Positions 40,989-50,889 of a stretch of 64,000 nt of DNA are shown here, piece after piece (within the stretch, counting starts at the first letter, position 1; every line of letters begins with the position of its first letter). The stretch covers positions 806,001-870,000 of the forward strand of contig CALRNX020000001.1 of assembly GCA_943369665.1 (NCBI GenBank), in the 5' to 3' direction. The position numbers and the translations under genes were made by a program. The notes under the pieces are model-generated. The model made no database searches. It worked only from the letters and a program-made list of their open reading frames with translations, and was not told the DNA's origin. The DNA comes from UKL13-3 sp943369665. Its GTDB lineage: Bacteria > Bacteroidota > Bacteroidia > UKL13-3.

Positions 40989-43589
40989 TTATTGATTGGT
41001 AAATTCAAATTGGTTTTGTTCATTCAGCGTGATCAAAATACTTGATTCGTGTTTGATCTTTCCTGCAAGAATCTCTTTTGATAACTCATTCAAAATCCTC
41101 TTTTGCAGAACCCGTTTTAGCGGTCTTGCTCCAAACTGTGGATCATATCCTAATTGGGCTAGCCAATCCAGTGCTTCTTCTGTTATACTCAGATCGATAC
41201 CTTGAGCTGTTAAGTTTTCCTGTATCCCTTTAAATTGAATGGTAACAATTTCCCTCACATTTTCGCGGCTGAGTGGTGTAAACATCATCACATCATCAAT
41301 CCTGTTCAAAAACTCAGGTCGGATAGTATGTCGTAACAATTCCATGACACCGGCTTTTGCTTCCGCTATTTTATCTTCTTTATTGTATTCGTTGTAATCT
41401 TCAAATTTCTCCTGGATAATATGCGAACCAATATTCGAAGTCATGATGATAATGGTATTTTTAAAATTGGCAACACGTCCTTTATTATCCGTGAGCCTTC
41501 CATCATCCAATACCTGTAATAAAATATTAAACACATCAGGATGGGCTTTTTCAATTTCATCCAACAGCACAACCGAGTAAGGACGTCTGCGAACGGCTTC
41601 CGTTAATTGTCCACCTTCTTCGTAGCCAACATATCCCGGAGGCGCCCCGATCAACCTGCTCACGGTATGTTTCTCCTGGTACTCACTCATATCGATACGC
41701 ACCATCGAATTTTCCTGGTTAAATAAAAACTCGGCAAGAGCTTTTGCAAGTTCCGTTTTACCCACACCCGTTGTTCCCAAAAAGATAAACGAACCAATTG
41801 GTTTTTTCGGATCACTTAATCCGGCCCTGCTTCTGCGGATGGCATCGGCAATGGCTTCGATCGCTTCTTCCTGTCCTACTACACGTTTGCGTAATTCTGT
41901 TTCAAGATGCAATAACTTTTCGCGTTCACTCTGCAACATGCGTGTAACAGGGATTCCTGTCCAGCGTGCAACCACATCGGCTATATCTTCGCTGGTCACT
42001 TCTTCTTTCACCATAGCGCTATCACCTTGTTGTTCGGTCAGTTTTTGTTTAAAATCTTGTAAACGCAATTCAGCATCTTTAATTTTTCCGTAGCGTATTT
42101 CAGCAACTTTTGCAAAATCACCATTACGTTCGGCAAGATCTGCTTCATGTTTTAAGGTCTCAATTTCTTCCTTCGTTTGTTGCAAACCATCCACCACTTG
42201 TTTTTCACTTTGCCATTTTGCTTTCAATGAGTTGCGGTCAACCTGTAAGTTTGAAATCTCTTCGCTCAATACCCTGATCTTCGCATCATCACCTTCACGT
42301 TTAATGGCTTCGCGCTCAATTTCCAATTGCATGATCTTACGGTCGAGCTGATCAATTTCTTCAGGTACCGAATCGATTTCCAACCGTAATTTAGAAGCAG
42401 CTTCATCCATTAAGTCGATAGCCTTATCAGGTAAAAAACGATCACTGATATAACGTTGTGATAATTCAACCGCAGCAATAATAGCCTCGTCTTTGATCCG
42501 CACTTTATGGTGCACTTCGTAACGTTCTTTTAATCCACGTAAGATCGAAACCGCACTCTCGGTATCGGGTTCGTCAACATATACTTTCTGAAAACGTCTT
42601 TCCAACGCTTTGTCCTTTTCAATATAACGCTGGTATTCGGCCAACGTTGTAGCTCCAATGGAACGCAATTCTCCACGGGCCAGAGCCGGTTTTAAAATAT
42701 TGGCAGCATCCATGGCTCCTTCACCTCCGCCTCCTGCACCTACAAGTGTGTGGATCTCGTCAATGAACAAAATAATCTCGCCTGCACTATCCATCACTTC
42801 TTTTACAACCGCCTTTAACCTTTCTTCAAATTCCCCTTTGTATTTCGCGCCCGCAATTAAGGCTCCCATATCCAACGAAAAAATGCGTTTGGATTTCAAA
42901 TTTTCAGGAACATCACCACTTACGATACGGTGAGCCAAACCTTCGGCAATCGCTGTTTTACCAACACCCGGTTCTCCAATCAAAACGGGATTGTTTTTGG
43001 TTCTGCGCGAAAGGATTTGCAATACCCTTCGGATCTCTTCATCACGGCCAATCACCGGATCCAATTTTCCATCTTGGGCCAAGTCGTTCAGATTTTTCGC
43101 ATACTTGTTCAATGCATTGTATTGCGCCTCGGCACTTTGCGATGTTACTTTCGAATCCCCTCTTAATTCAGTAATCGCTTTCTTCAGGTCTTTCTCGTTA
43201 ACTCCGGCATCCTTTAATAAATTGGAAACATTATCGTTCGCCTGCAACAATCCTAAGAGAATATGTTCTACGGCAACAAACTCATCCCCGAATTCTTTTA
43301 AAAATGACTGAGCCTTGGTTAATGTTTGATTGGCCGCTGCACTTAAATATTGCGCGTTTCCTCCCGAAACTTTGGGATAACTTTTGATGATGGCATCAAC
43401 GGCCTGCTCCACACGTTGTGGATTTGTGTTCATTTTTTTCAACAAAAACGAGATCACGTTTTCATCCGTCTCAAGCAGCGCTTTAAGTAAATGCCCTGTT
43501 TCAATGGCTTGCTGTCCGCCTTCCATTGCGATTTGCTGGGCATGCTGAACAGCTTCTTGTGATTTAATGGTAAAATTATTTAAATTCAT
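40989..43589 (-). CDS. clpB: ATP-dependent disaggregase ClpB
   Basis: An 866-residue Hsp100 chaperone that dissolves protein aggregates with DnaK. It has an N-terminal repeat domain, an AAA+ module with GEPGVGKT (about 205), a coiled-coil M domain (about 410-520, rich in Glu/Lys), and a second AAA+ module with GTTGVGKT (about 606), and ends with KRILNELSKEIL. Full length for the family (about 860). It lacks the ClpP-binding loop expected in ClpA/X. No HrcA/CIRCE repeat seen upstream. Confidence 0.97.
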   Translation of the reverse strand: MNLNNFTIKSQEAVQHAQQIAMEGGQQAIETGHLLKALLETDENVISFLLKKMNTNPQRVEQAVDAIIKSYPKVSGGNAQYLSAAANQTLTKAQSFLKEFGDEFVAVEHILLGLLQANDNVSNLLKDAGVNEKDLKKAITELRGDSKVTSQSAEAQYNALNKYAKNLNDLAQDGKLDPVIGRDEEIRRVLQILSRRTKNNPVLIGEPGVGKTAIAEGLAHRIVSGDVPENLKSKRIFSLDMGALIAGAKYKGEFEERLKAVVKEVMDSAGEIILFIDEIHTLVGAGGGGEGAMDAANILKPALARGELRSIGATTLAEYQRYIEKDKALERRFQKVYVDEPDTESAVSILRGLKERYEVHHKVRIKDEAIIAAVELSQRYISDRFLPDKAIDLMDEAASKLRLEIDSVPEEIDQLDRKIMQLEIEREAIKREGDDAKIRVLSEEISNLQVDRNSLKAKWQSEKQVVDGLQQTKEEIETLKHEADLAERNGDFAKVAEIRYGKIKDAELRLQDFKQKLTEQQGDSAMVKEEVTSEDIADVVARWTGIPVTRMLQSEREKLLHLETELRKRVVGQEEAIEAIADAIRRSRAGLSDPKKPIGSFIFLGTTGVGKTELAKALAEFLFNQENSMVRIDMSEYQEKHTVSRLIGAPPGYVGYEEGGQLTEAVRRRPYSVVLLDEIEKAHPDVFNILLQVLDDGRLTDNKGRVANFKNTIIIMTSNIGSHIIQEKFEDYNEYNKEDKIAEAKAGVMELLRHTIRPEFLNRIDDVMMFTPLSRENVREIVTIQFKGIQENLTAQGIDLSITEEALDWLAQLGYDPQFGARPLKRVLQKRILNELSKEILAGKIKHESSILITLNEQNQFEFTNQ

Positions 43590-43855
43590 ATCTGGTTAAT
43601 TCAATTAAAATTCCGCACAGATCGATCCATCTTTCAAATTGCCTGTACAAAATTGATATCAACCAATGGTCAATATCAAGTCCAATACCTTAAATCAGGA
43701 AATATTGGCGGAATCACGTGTTTTTGAATACACTACAAATGAAAAGTTGGCTTAAATATTGGTTTCAAAGCGATATTTCCTAGGTGTTTCAGGACAAAAC
43801 GACAATATAGGAGGATTCAATTTAAGAAACTTATATTCGCAGTTTAACCGAAAAC

Positions 43856-45046
43856 ATGAATTTAGCTAAACGCGTAGACTACATAAACGAACCCCAAACA
43901 ATTGCCATGGCTAAGCTTGGTCGCGAGCTTGCAGCGCAAGGTCACGATATTATCAGCCTCAGTTTGGGAGAACCCGATTTTGCAACACCGGCACATATTA
44001 AAGAAGCAACCAAAAAAGCTTTGGACGATAATTTCACGTATTACACACCTGTTGCGGGGATTCCTGAATTACGTGAAGCCATAGTCGCGAAGTTTAAACG
44101 CGACAATAACTTAACATTTACACCCGATCAGATCATCGTTTCTACCGGAGCCAAACAATGTATCATGAATACCATAATGGCTCTGGTAAACGCAGGAGAT
44201 GAAGTGATCATTCCTACTCCTTATTGGGTAAGTTACTCCGAAATGGTAAGGCTCATGGAAGGAATACCTGTTTTCATTGATGCTACTATTGAGCAACAGT
44301 ATAAAATATCGGCAGCACAACTTGAAGCAGCGATCACACCCAGGTCGAAAGTGTTTATGTTCTCATCTCCATGTAACCCTACAGGTAGTGTTTACACAAA
44401 ATCAGAACTGGCTGCTTTGGTTTCGGTATTTGAAAAACATCCTGATATTTATATTATTTCAGATGAGATCTATGAGTTCATCAACTTTGTAGGCAAACAC
44501 GAAAGCATTGGTCAGTTTGAATCTATTAAAGACAGGGTGATCACCATTAATGGATTATCCAAAGGATATGCAATGACGGGTTGGCGTTTGGGTTATATGG
44601 CCGCGCATAAAGATATTGCCAAAGCTTGCGAAAAAATTCAGAGCCAGTTTACATCGGCTACCAGCAGCATTACTCAAAAAGCTGCTGTTGCTGCACTGAA
44701 TGGTGATATGAAACCAAGTGAAGATATGGTGCAGGCTTTTAAACGCAGACGTGAATTGATCCTGACGGAAGTAAAAAATATTCCAAACTGGATATGCAAC
44801 AATCCTGATGGCGCGTTTTACCTCTTTCCGGATGTAAGTTATTATTTTGGAAAAAGCGTTGACGGAAAAACGATAGAAACCGCTACCGATTTGTGCATGT
44901 ATTTATTACACAATGCACATGTGAGCATGGTAACCGGGGAAGCTTTCGGTGCACCACAATGCGTAAGAATCAGTTATGCAAACAGTGATGAAAAGATCGT
45001 AGAAGCCATGCGCAGAATTAAAATTGCGTTGGACAAGTTGAACTAA
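43856..45046 (+). CDS. aspartate aminotransferase, class I
   Basis: A 396-residue PLP aminotransferase of the fold type I aspartate group (likely aspartate:2-oxoglutarate). Seen: SLGEPDF near the start, FSSPCNPTGS, and the PLP lysine in GLSKGYAMTGWRLGY, with CVRISYANS binding the carboxylate. It starts 266 bases after clpB, divergent. That gap has no further gene; a weak inverted repeat with GGAAATAT/ATATTTCC lies in it. Confidence 0.92.
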   Translation: MNLAKRVDYINEPQTIAMAKLGRELAAQGHDIISLSLGEPDFATPAHIKEATKKALDDNFTYYTPVAGIPELREAIVAKFKRDNNLTFTPDQIIVSTGAKQCIMNTIMALVNAGDEVIIPTPYWVSYSEMVRLMEGIPVFIDATIEQQYKISAAQLEAAITPRSKVFMFSSPCNPTGSVYTKSELAALVSVFEKHPDIYIISDEIYEFINFVGKHESIGQFESIKDRVITINGLSKGYAMTGWRLGYMAAHKDIAKACEKIQSQFTSATSSITQKAAVAALNGDMKPSEDMVQAFKRRRELILTEVKNIPNWICNNPDGAFYLFPDVSYYFGKSVDGKTIETATDLCMYLLHNAHVSMVTGEAFGAPQCVRISYANSDEKIVEAMRRIKIALDKLN

Positions 45047-45150
45047 AGAAGTAAGCAATTAAGAAAGTAGGCAGTAGGCAAAGAATAAATGTGATCTGCG
45101 GTTATAAAGCCATATGAGAAACAGAAAACAATAAACTGAAAACGGAACGA

Positions 45151-46122
45151 ATGAAAAATATACTGGAACAATTTAACGGACTTAAAGCACTTGTTGTAGG
45201 TGATGTGATGATCGATGCTTATTATTTTGGTAAAGTAGACCGAATTTCCCCTGAGGCTCCGGTACCAGTAGTTGCGGTTGAAAAAAAAGAGAACAGGTTG
45301 GGTGGTGCAGCTAATGTTGCAATGAATTTGGTGGCTCTCGGTGCAAAGCCAATTGTGTGCAGCGTAGTTGGAAATGACAAAGACGGAGAAGACTTGATCA
45401 ATTTGTTTCACCAAAATGGAGTCGGAACAGATGGTATCATTAAGTCGGCCGACAGGGTAACAACCGTAAAATTGCGTGTTATTTCCCAGGCTACTCAAAT
45501 GTTGCGCATTGATACGGAAGTAACCCAACCCATTAATTCAGCGGAGAGCAAAGCATTGGTAGACTCCATCATTAACCTGCTACCGCAAGCGAACGTGGTT
45601 ATTTTTGAAGATTATGACAAAGGTGTTTTAACCAAAGAAAATATTGCCCAAATAACGAGTGCTGCACAACAACAAAACATTCCGGTTGTAGTTGACCCTA
45701 AGAAAAGAAATTTCGCATATTATAACAGTGCAGATCTGTTTAAACCCAATCTTAAGGAACTCAAAGAAGGATTAGCTACAGATATTGATGTAAACGATAA
45801 ATCGTCTTTTGAATCGGCTATTTCACAAATGATGCAGAACATGCAATTAAAGCATGCCATGATTACGATGAGTGAAAAAGGGGTGATGATCACGGATGGA
45901 AAAATATTCCATTATATCCCGGCTCATATCCGGAAAATTGCTGATGTGAGCGGAGCGGGTGATACGGTGATCAGTGTTGCGGCATTGTGTTTTGCTTTAA
46001 AAATGGATATTCAACAAGCAGCTGCACTTGCAAATTTAGCAGGTGGATTGGTATGTGAAGAGGTGGGTGTTGTACCTATTTCAAAAACAAAATTCGAAGC
46101 TGAATGGAAACAACTCAATTAA
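45151..46122 (+). CDS. PfkB-family kinase, RfaE domain I (heptose 7-phosphate kinase-like)
   Basis: A 323-residue sugar kinase of the ribokinase fold. Seen: VVGDVMIDAYYFG, GGAANVAMNL, and the catalytic DVSGAGDTVISV near the end, typical of HldE/RfaE domain I, which phosphorylates heptose 7-phosphate in LPS core synthesis. The nucleotidyltransferase half of HldE is not in this gene. Start 104 bases after the aminotransferase, possibly co-transcribed. It converges with the DUF4249 gene, overlapping by 4 bases. Confidence 0.88.
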   Translation: MKNILEQFNGLKALVVGDVMIDAYYFGKVDRISPEAPVPVVAVEKKENRLGGAANVAMNLVALGAKPIVCSVVGNDKDGEDLINLFHQNGVGTDGIIKSADRVTTVKLRVISQATQMLRIDTEVTQPINSAESKALVDSIINLLPQANVVIFEDYDKGVLTKENIAQITSAAQQQNIPVVVDPKKRNFAYYNSADLFKPNLKELKEGLATDIDVNDKSSFESAISQMMQNMQLKHAMITMSEKGVMITDGKIFHYIPAHIRKIADVSGAGDTVISVAALCFALKMDIQQAAALANLAGGLVCEEVGVVPISKTKFEAEWKQLN

Positions 46123-46982
46123 TTCACGATTAGTACCGACCTGGTTTTTCGATACGCACATACCACGCCTAATCCATTCTTTACATTCGAGTATTGCTGC
46201 AGAGGTTCGCTAAAAGGATCATCTCCATAATAATAAAGCCTGCGTTTGTGGTATTCATAATAATGTATATCCGTATTGAGTAAATAGAATCTTATAGGTT
46301 GCCCGGTTCCTGTACCCTGCTCTCCATAGTAATTATAATCTTCACAAATACCACTTAATTCATTTCCATCCCTGTCTTCGTCACCCCACATACTCGTGCA
46401 GATCTCATTGTTAAAGCTTATCGAGTCTCCATTAAAACCCAAATAAGTATAATCATTTTCAACCGACACCCGGTAATAATTTCGGATACCCGGTTGGTCT
46501 TGCCATTTATAGGAATACCTGTAATAAGGAGTAGATCCAATACCGTTGGTCGGCTGTCCCAGCTTTTGAAAGGTGATATTACTAAAAGCCACTGTATCTT
46601 TGGGTACTGTAGAAATTGCTGAAACGGATTTTCCTTTTGCGGAAACGGCTACGGTATACGTTCTCCCGGCTTCAATCGTGTAAACCGAACTTGGAACATA
46701 ATACGCATTCAAAGTATCCACGAAAGGTAAAGTTGCCGAAAAACCTCCATCATTTGTAATGGTTACGATTGCATCCGCTATTACACTTGAATTTCCTTTT
46801 TGAGAACCATAAACAGGTGTGCTCATGCCCACTTCTATTTTCACAAAATCATCTTCGGGAGATAGAAATGAAAACACAACCAGCTTTGATTCAACTTTGG
46901 GAGCGTCAACATCTTTAGCCACACGATCGCATGATACGATGGATAAAAACAGTAGGAATAAATATATCGTTTGTTTTTTCAT
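46119..46982 (-). CDS. DUF4249 lipoprotein
   Basis: A 287-residue lipoprotein (Cys18 in LSIVSCDRV) of the DUF4249 family, beta-rich with an N-terminal Ig-like part (VESKLVVFSFLSPEDDFVKIEV, in pieces) and the typical YRYSYKWQDQPG...YYRVSV segment. These proteins usually sit beside a TonB-dependent receptor and are thought to be surface partners of it. Here the receptor gene ends 5 bases upstream. I chose 46982; the frame runs to 47057 inside the receptor gene. Confidence 0.87.
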   Translation of the reverse strand: MKKQTIYLFLLFLSIVSCDRVAKDVDAPKVESKLVVFSFLSPEDDFVKIEVGMSTPVYGSQKGNSSVIADAIVTITNDGGFSATLPFVDTLNAYYVPSSVYTIEAGRTYTVAVSAKGKSVSAISTVPKDTVAFSNITFQKLGQPTNGIGSTPYYRYSYKWQDQPGIRNYYRVSVENDYTYLGFNGDSISFNNEICTSMWGDEDRDGNELSGICEDYNYYGEQGTGTGQPIRFYLLNTDIHYYEYHKRRLYYYGDDPFSEPLQQYSNVKNGLGVVCAYRKTRSVLIVN

Positions 46983-46986
46983 AAGG

Positions 46987-49335
46987 TTAAAATTTGATAT
47001 TCCAGGAAACAGAAGGAATGAAAGGAAACAAGGTGATCTGGCGAAGTTGCACATCACCCGTTATGGTAGTGGAGGTGTAATAAAAATAAGGATTCAGGCG
47101 ATTGTATACATTGTACACGCTAAACTCCCAGGTGCGTACCCACCATTCCATTTTTTTCGAGATCTTTAACCCAATATCCATCCGATGGTAAGGAGCCATG
47201 CGAAAAGCATTGCGTGAAGTATATTCAGAAACTGTATTACCATAATTACTATTGTTGCTGCCCGATGGAGAATGGACAGGAGCTTCATAATTGGCAACAG
47301 GTAATGTGATCGCATTTCCTGTTCCGTATATCCATGTAGCCGATAAGGTAATTCCGTTCTTATCATCTTTTTGCTCCTTGATCTTGTAAATACCAACCAC
47401 CGAAATATCATGACGTCTATCGTACCTGGCCCAAAATTTTTGACCAAAATTGAGTTCATCAAATTGGCATTGTGTCCATGATAAGGTATATCCTACCCAC
47501 CCGGTAATTTTACCTACCTTACTTTGCAATAAAAACTCGGCCCCATAGCTCCAGCCCCTTCCGCTGGTGATATTTTTCTCATAACTATACGGATCCGTTT
47601 GTGAACCATCTCCTCCATCAACTTCCAAAAAGCTGGCTCCCTCTTTATAAGCAATAATATTGCTCATTTCCTTGTAGTAACCTTCAACGGTTACGCTAAA
47701 GTTCTGCTCTAAAAAGTCTTTGGCCACACCTCCTGCTATTTGCCAACTGCGCTGCGGTTTTATCCTATTGCTGCTCGGAACCCACAGATCGGTAGGCAAA
47801 CCGATGCCGGTGTTGGATATCAAATGTACATATTGATTCATGATAGCATAAGACGCCTTTAAAGCAAGATCAGACTTAATAATATAAGAAGTACTGATAC
47901 GAGGCTCTAAATTGAAATAGTTTTGTTGTTGTACAATAAAATTGCTCAACCGTAATCCGGGATTGATACGAAATTTTGTTCCGATCTTAATATCATCTTC
48001 AACATATGCTGCATTTTCAAAAGAACGTGTGCGCGTTTTATAGCTGGTGTCTTCTCCACTAAACTGATCTTTTAAAACATATGCCGATGGTGTAAACTGG
48101 TGCAGGATAAAATGCACTCCTACCCTGATGCTGTGATTTGCATTGGGTCTGTAATCAACATCGTGCTTGATGGCATAATCACGAATTCCGGATGCGTAGT
48201 TAAGTTCATATTTGCTGCCATTATAAGATGAGAGCTGGTAAATGCTAAACTTGTAATCGCTAAAAATAAAAGAGGTGTTGCTAAATGTTTTGTTATTGTA
48301 CAAATGATTCCAACGCAGTGTTCCGGTAGCATTTCCCCAGTTAATGCCGCCTTCATTTTTGTCGTTACCATATTTGCTTACAAACTTAAATTTGTCTCTA
48401 CCGAAATAACCGCTTACATATACCCTGTTATTATTGTTAATTTCCCAGTTTGCTTTCGCATTCAGATCATAAAAGTGGTAACCACCTTTATTTTCAGGAG
48501 GCATAAAAGGCATGGTGATGGCATCTATATAGGTTCTGCGTGCCGAAATGAGAAAAGATGATTTATTTTTAAAGATGGGTCCTTCCAGCATAAAACGAGA
48601 TGCGATCAAACCAATACCGGCCTCTCCGCTAAATTTTGTTTTATTGCCTTCTTTCATGCTCATGTCAATTACGGATGAAAGACGGCCTCCATATCTTGCC
48701 GGAAATCCCCCCTTGGTCAATTCCACACTTTTGAGGGCATCGCCATTAAACAAACTAAAAAAACCGAACAAGTGAAACGCATTGTAAACCGTTGCTTCAT
48801 CAAGAATAATTAAATTCTGATCGGGGCCTCCACCACGCACATAGATCCCTGAATTTCCTTCACTGGGTTTTTGTACACCCGGCAGCAGTTGCAGCACTTT
48901 GAGAACATCTTTTTCGCCAAACAATGCCGGTACATCTTTTATTTGCGAAATGGGGATTTCAATCACACTCATTCGGGTAGCCTCTGCCAATCGCATGGTT
49001 TGCCGATCGGCTTGCACCACCACATCCTTTAATGATTTTGCTTCATCCATCTCAATATTTAACTCAGTATCGGTTCTCAGGTCCACCCGGTAAGCCTTGG
49101 GAGTAAAACCAACATAACTCACCACTACTTCAAAGGTATCGGCCGGTAATGAGATGGAGTAAAATCCATAGGCATTGGTTAAGGTCCCAGTTTTGTATTT
49201 GGGTATGGCAATACTGGCTCCGATAAGCAACTCCTTACTCGATTTTTCTTTAACAAACCCACTCAATACCATGCGTTTTTGGGCGATGGAAGCATGGGCA
49301 AAAAGAAGCAAAAATAAAATGATGTGTATTTTCAT
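46987..49335 (-). CDS. TonB-dependent receptor with carboxypeptidase-like regulatory domain
   Basis: A 782-residue outer-membrane receptor. Signal peptide (ends ASIAQ), a CarboxypepD_reg-like domain (about 25-105, VLSGFVKEKSSKELLIGASI), a plug (about 115-230, with VLKVLQLLPGVQ and GIYVRGGGPDQNLIILDEA), and a 22-strand barrel ending in FIPSVSWNIKF. It takes up an unknown ligand with TonB energy. It is paired with the DUF4249 lipoprotein. The chosen start is 49335 (MKIHIILF), five codons after the first ATG. Confidence 0.93.
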   Translation of the reverse strand: MKIHIILFLLLFAHASIAQKRMVLSGFVKEKSSKELLIGASIAIPKYKTGTLTNAYGFYSISLPADTFEVVVSYVGFTPKAYRVDLRTDTELNIEMDEAKSLKDVVVQADRQTMRLAEATRMSVIEIPISQIKDVPALFGEKDVLKVLQLLPGVQKPSEGNSGIYVRGGGPDQNLIILDEATVYNAFHLFGFFSLFNGDALKSVELTKGGFPARYGGRLSSVIDMSMKEGNKTKFSGEAGIGLIASRFMLEGPIFKNKSSFLISARRTYIDAITMPFMPPENKGGYHFYDLNAKANWEINNNNRVYVSGYFGRDKFKFVSKYGNDKNEGGINWGNATGTLRWNHLYNNKTFSNTSFIFSDYKFSIYQLSSYNGSKYELNYASGIRDYAIKHDVDYRPNANHSIRVGVHFILHQFTPSAYVLKDQFSGEDTSYKTRTRSFENAAYVEDDIKIGTKFRINPGLRLSNFIVQQQNYFNLEPRISTSYIIKSDLALKASYAIMNQYVHLISNTGIGLPTDLWVPSSNRIKPQRSWQIAGGVAKDFLEQNFSVTVEGYYKEMSNIIAYKEGASFLEVDGGDGSQTDPYSYEKNITSGRGWSYGAEFLLQSKVGKITGWVGYTLSWTQCQFDELNFGQKFWARYDRRHDISVVGIYKIKEQKDDKNGITLSATWIYGTGNAITLPVANYEAPVHSPSGSNNSNYGNTVSEYTSRNAFRMAPYHRMDIGLKISKKMEWWVRTWEFSVYNVYNRLNPYFYYTSTTITGDVQLRQITLFPFIPSVSWNIKF

Positions 49336-49515
49336 GTGACTAACAGACAAGTGAGAATTAAAACACCCCTACTTTAACATGGTCATAAACTTTATTTTTT
49401 TGATAATATTGTGCTCGGTCATTTTTTAGTGGCACTTTTACAATATTTAACAAAGATTAACGATAATAGAACAAGATGTGCTTTCAATACAAAAAAAGCA
49501 CATTATAGTAAACGA

Positions 49516-50310
49516 ATGAAACGATTTTTAATAATAAGCATCGTATTGATGAATGGCTGGATGGCTAGAGCCCAACAACCAATACCCCCTCAAAGTCTGC
49601 GCGAGGCGGATGTATTGTTCAGCAAACGCGAGTGGCGGATCATTGACCTGCGCGAAAAACAAAATAAACGGGCAACTTGGCCGGGTAATCCGATTACCAA
49701 GATAATGTATGAAAGCGTGCGTACCGGCCAATTAAAACCCTACAAGTCGGATTCCCTAAGATCCTATTATGATATTGAAACATTTATGCAATTGGGTAAT
49801 GAGGTAGAATATGTTGAAACTCCGATTGACCCGAACGATCCTACCATCACTAAAATGGATACCATATACACACCATTTGATCCCGAAGAACGGATTAAGC
49901 AGTTACTCATAATGGAAGACTGGGTGTTTGACAAAAAAACATCAACTGCCTCCGTTCGCATTATTGCCATTGCTCCTTTGTACCGTAGAAAAGTTGCAGG
50001 AATTGATTTGGGATTACAGCCGCTATGCTGGCTTCGGTTTGATGACAGGATGAACAAAGAAAAAGATTGCCGCGATATTTTTGCAACCAAATATATGTTT
50101 AACCCACAGAATTCAAGAAGTACTTTCAGTTATGATGATTGGTTCACGCAACGTTTATTCGGAAGTTATGTGATCAAAACGTCCAATATGTATGATGTGA
50201 GTATTTTACAAGACCCCACTTACCGCAAAAGCGGGCTTGAGGCATTGATTGAGGCGGAGCGTATCAAACAACAGGATCAGGCGGATGATGCAAATCGGTA
50301 TGAAGACTAA
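49516..50310 (+). CDS. gldN: gliding motility/T9SS protein GldN
   Basis: A 264-residue periplasmic protein of the GldN/PorN type, a ring component with GldK in the type IX secretion machinery. Signal peptide (ends MARAQQ), then WRIIDLREKQNK (family mark), IEDWVFDK-like IMEDWVFDKK, and RDIFATKYMF. In gliding Bacteroidota gldN is usually last in gldKLMN; no gldK, gldL or gldM is beside it here. The frame runs upstream to 49411. A strong terminator follows. Confidence 0.87.
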   Translation: MKRFLIISIVLMNGWMARAQQPIPPQSLREADVLFSKREWRIIDLREKQNKRATWPGNPITKIMYESVRTGQLKPYKSDSLRSYYDIETFMQLGNEVEYVETPIDPNDPTITKMDTIYTPFDPEERIKQLLIMEDWVFDKKTSTASVRIIAIAPLYRRKVAGIDLGLQPLCWLRFDDRMNKEKDCRDIFATKYMFNPQNSRSTFSYDDWFTQRLFGSYVIKTSNMYDVSILQDPTYRKSGLEALIEAERIKQQDQADDANRYED

Positions 50311-50340
50311 TTTTTTTAACTCTTGACTCAAACTAAACAA

Positions 50341-50380
50341 AAACGGCTCCATCAACCTCAATTGATGGAGCCGTTTTTTG
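50341..50380. terminator. terminator between gldN and trxA
   Basis: Arms 50341-50356 and 50363-50378 are perfect over 16 bases with a six-base loop, with T after and A before, so it can stop transcription from both convergent genes. Confidence 0.92.
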
Positions 50381-50393
50381 TATCGTTAAATGA

Positions 50394-50714
50394 TTAAGAC
50401 AATTGAGCTACAAGTTTATTAGCCAACACATGTTTAGGAACTGCTCCTACTTGTTTGTCTACCACTTTACCGTCTTTAAAGAACAACAAAGCCGGAATAC
50501 TCATAATTCCATATTCAGTAGCAATTCTAGGATTATTGTCAACATTTAGTTTACCAATAACTGCTTTTCCGTCATATTCTTTTGCCAATTCTTCCACTAC
50601 AGGTCCAACCATGCGGCAAGGTCCACACCATTCTGCCCAAAAATCTACCAATACAGGTTTGCCTGATTTTAGCACTACTTCCTCGAAGTTGCTGTCTGTT
50701 ATTTCTAATGCCAT
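50394..50714 (-). CDS. trxA: thioredoxin
   Basis: A 106-residue thioredoxin, the general disulphide reductant, with the WCGPC active site and the cis-Pro segment GIMSIPALLFFKDG. Full length for the family. It is downstream of dnaE on the same strand, 175 bases away, an arrangement I recall as common in Bacteroidota. Confidence 0.96.
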   Translation of the reverse strand: MALEITDSNFEEVVLKSGKPVLVDFWAEWCGPCRMVGPVVEELAKEYDGKAVIGKLNVDNNPRIATEYGIMSIPALLFFKDGKVVDKQVGAVPKHVLANKLVAQLS

Positions 50715-50889
50715 GTTTTTATTTGTTTATGTTTTACTTTATGTGCAATTTAAGTTCCTTTTTTATTTTTAGTACAATTTGGCAGGAAGATCATAGCTAA
50801 ATAGATCATGGATAATAGTTTTAAAGTCTATTGTAAACACCTATTTGCTCTTACTTCGCATTCTGCAGACTCCTAACTCCGCATTTACT

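Noticed and set aside
43690..43800. GGAAATAT/ATATTTCC inverted repeat upstream of the aminotransferase
   Set aside because: Arms are short, AT-rich and about 70 bases apart, easily by chance.
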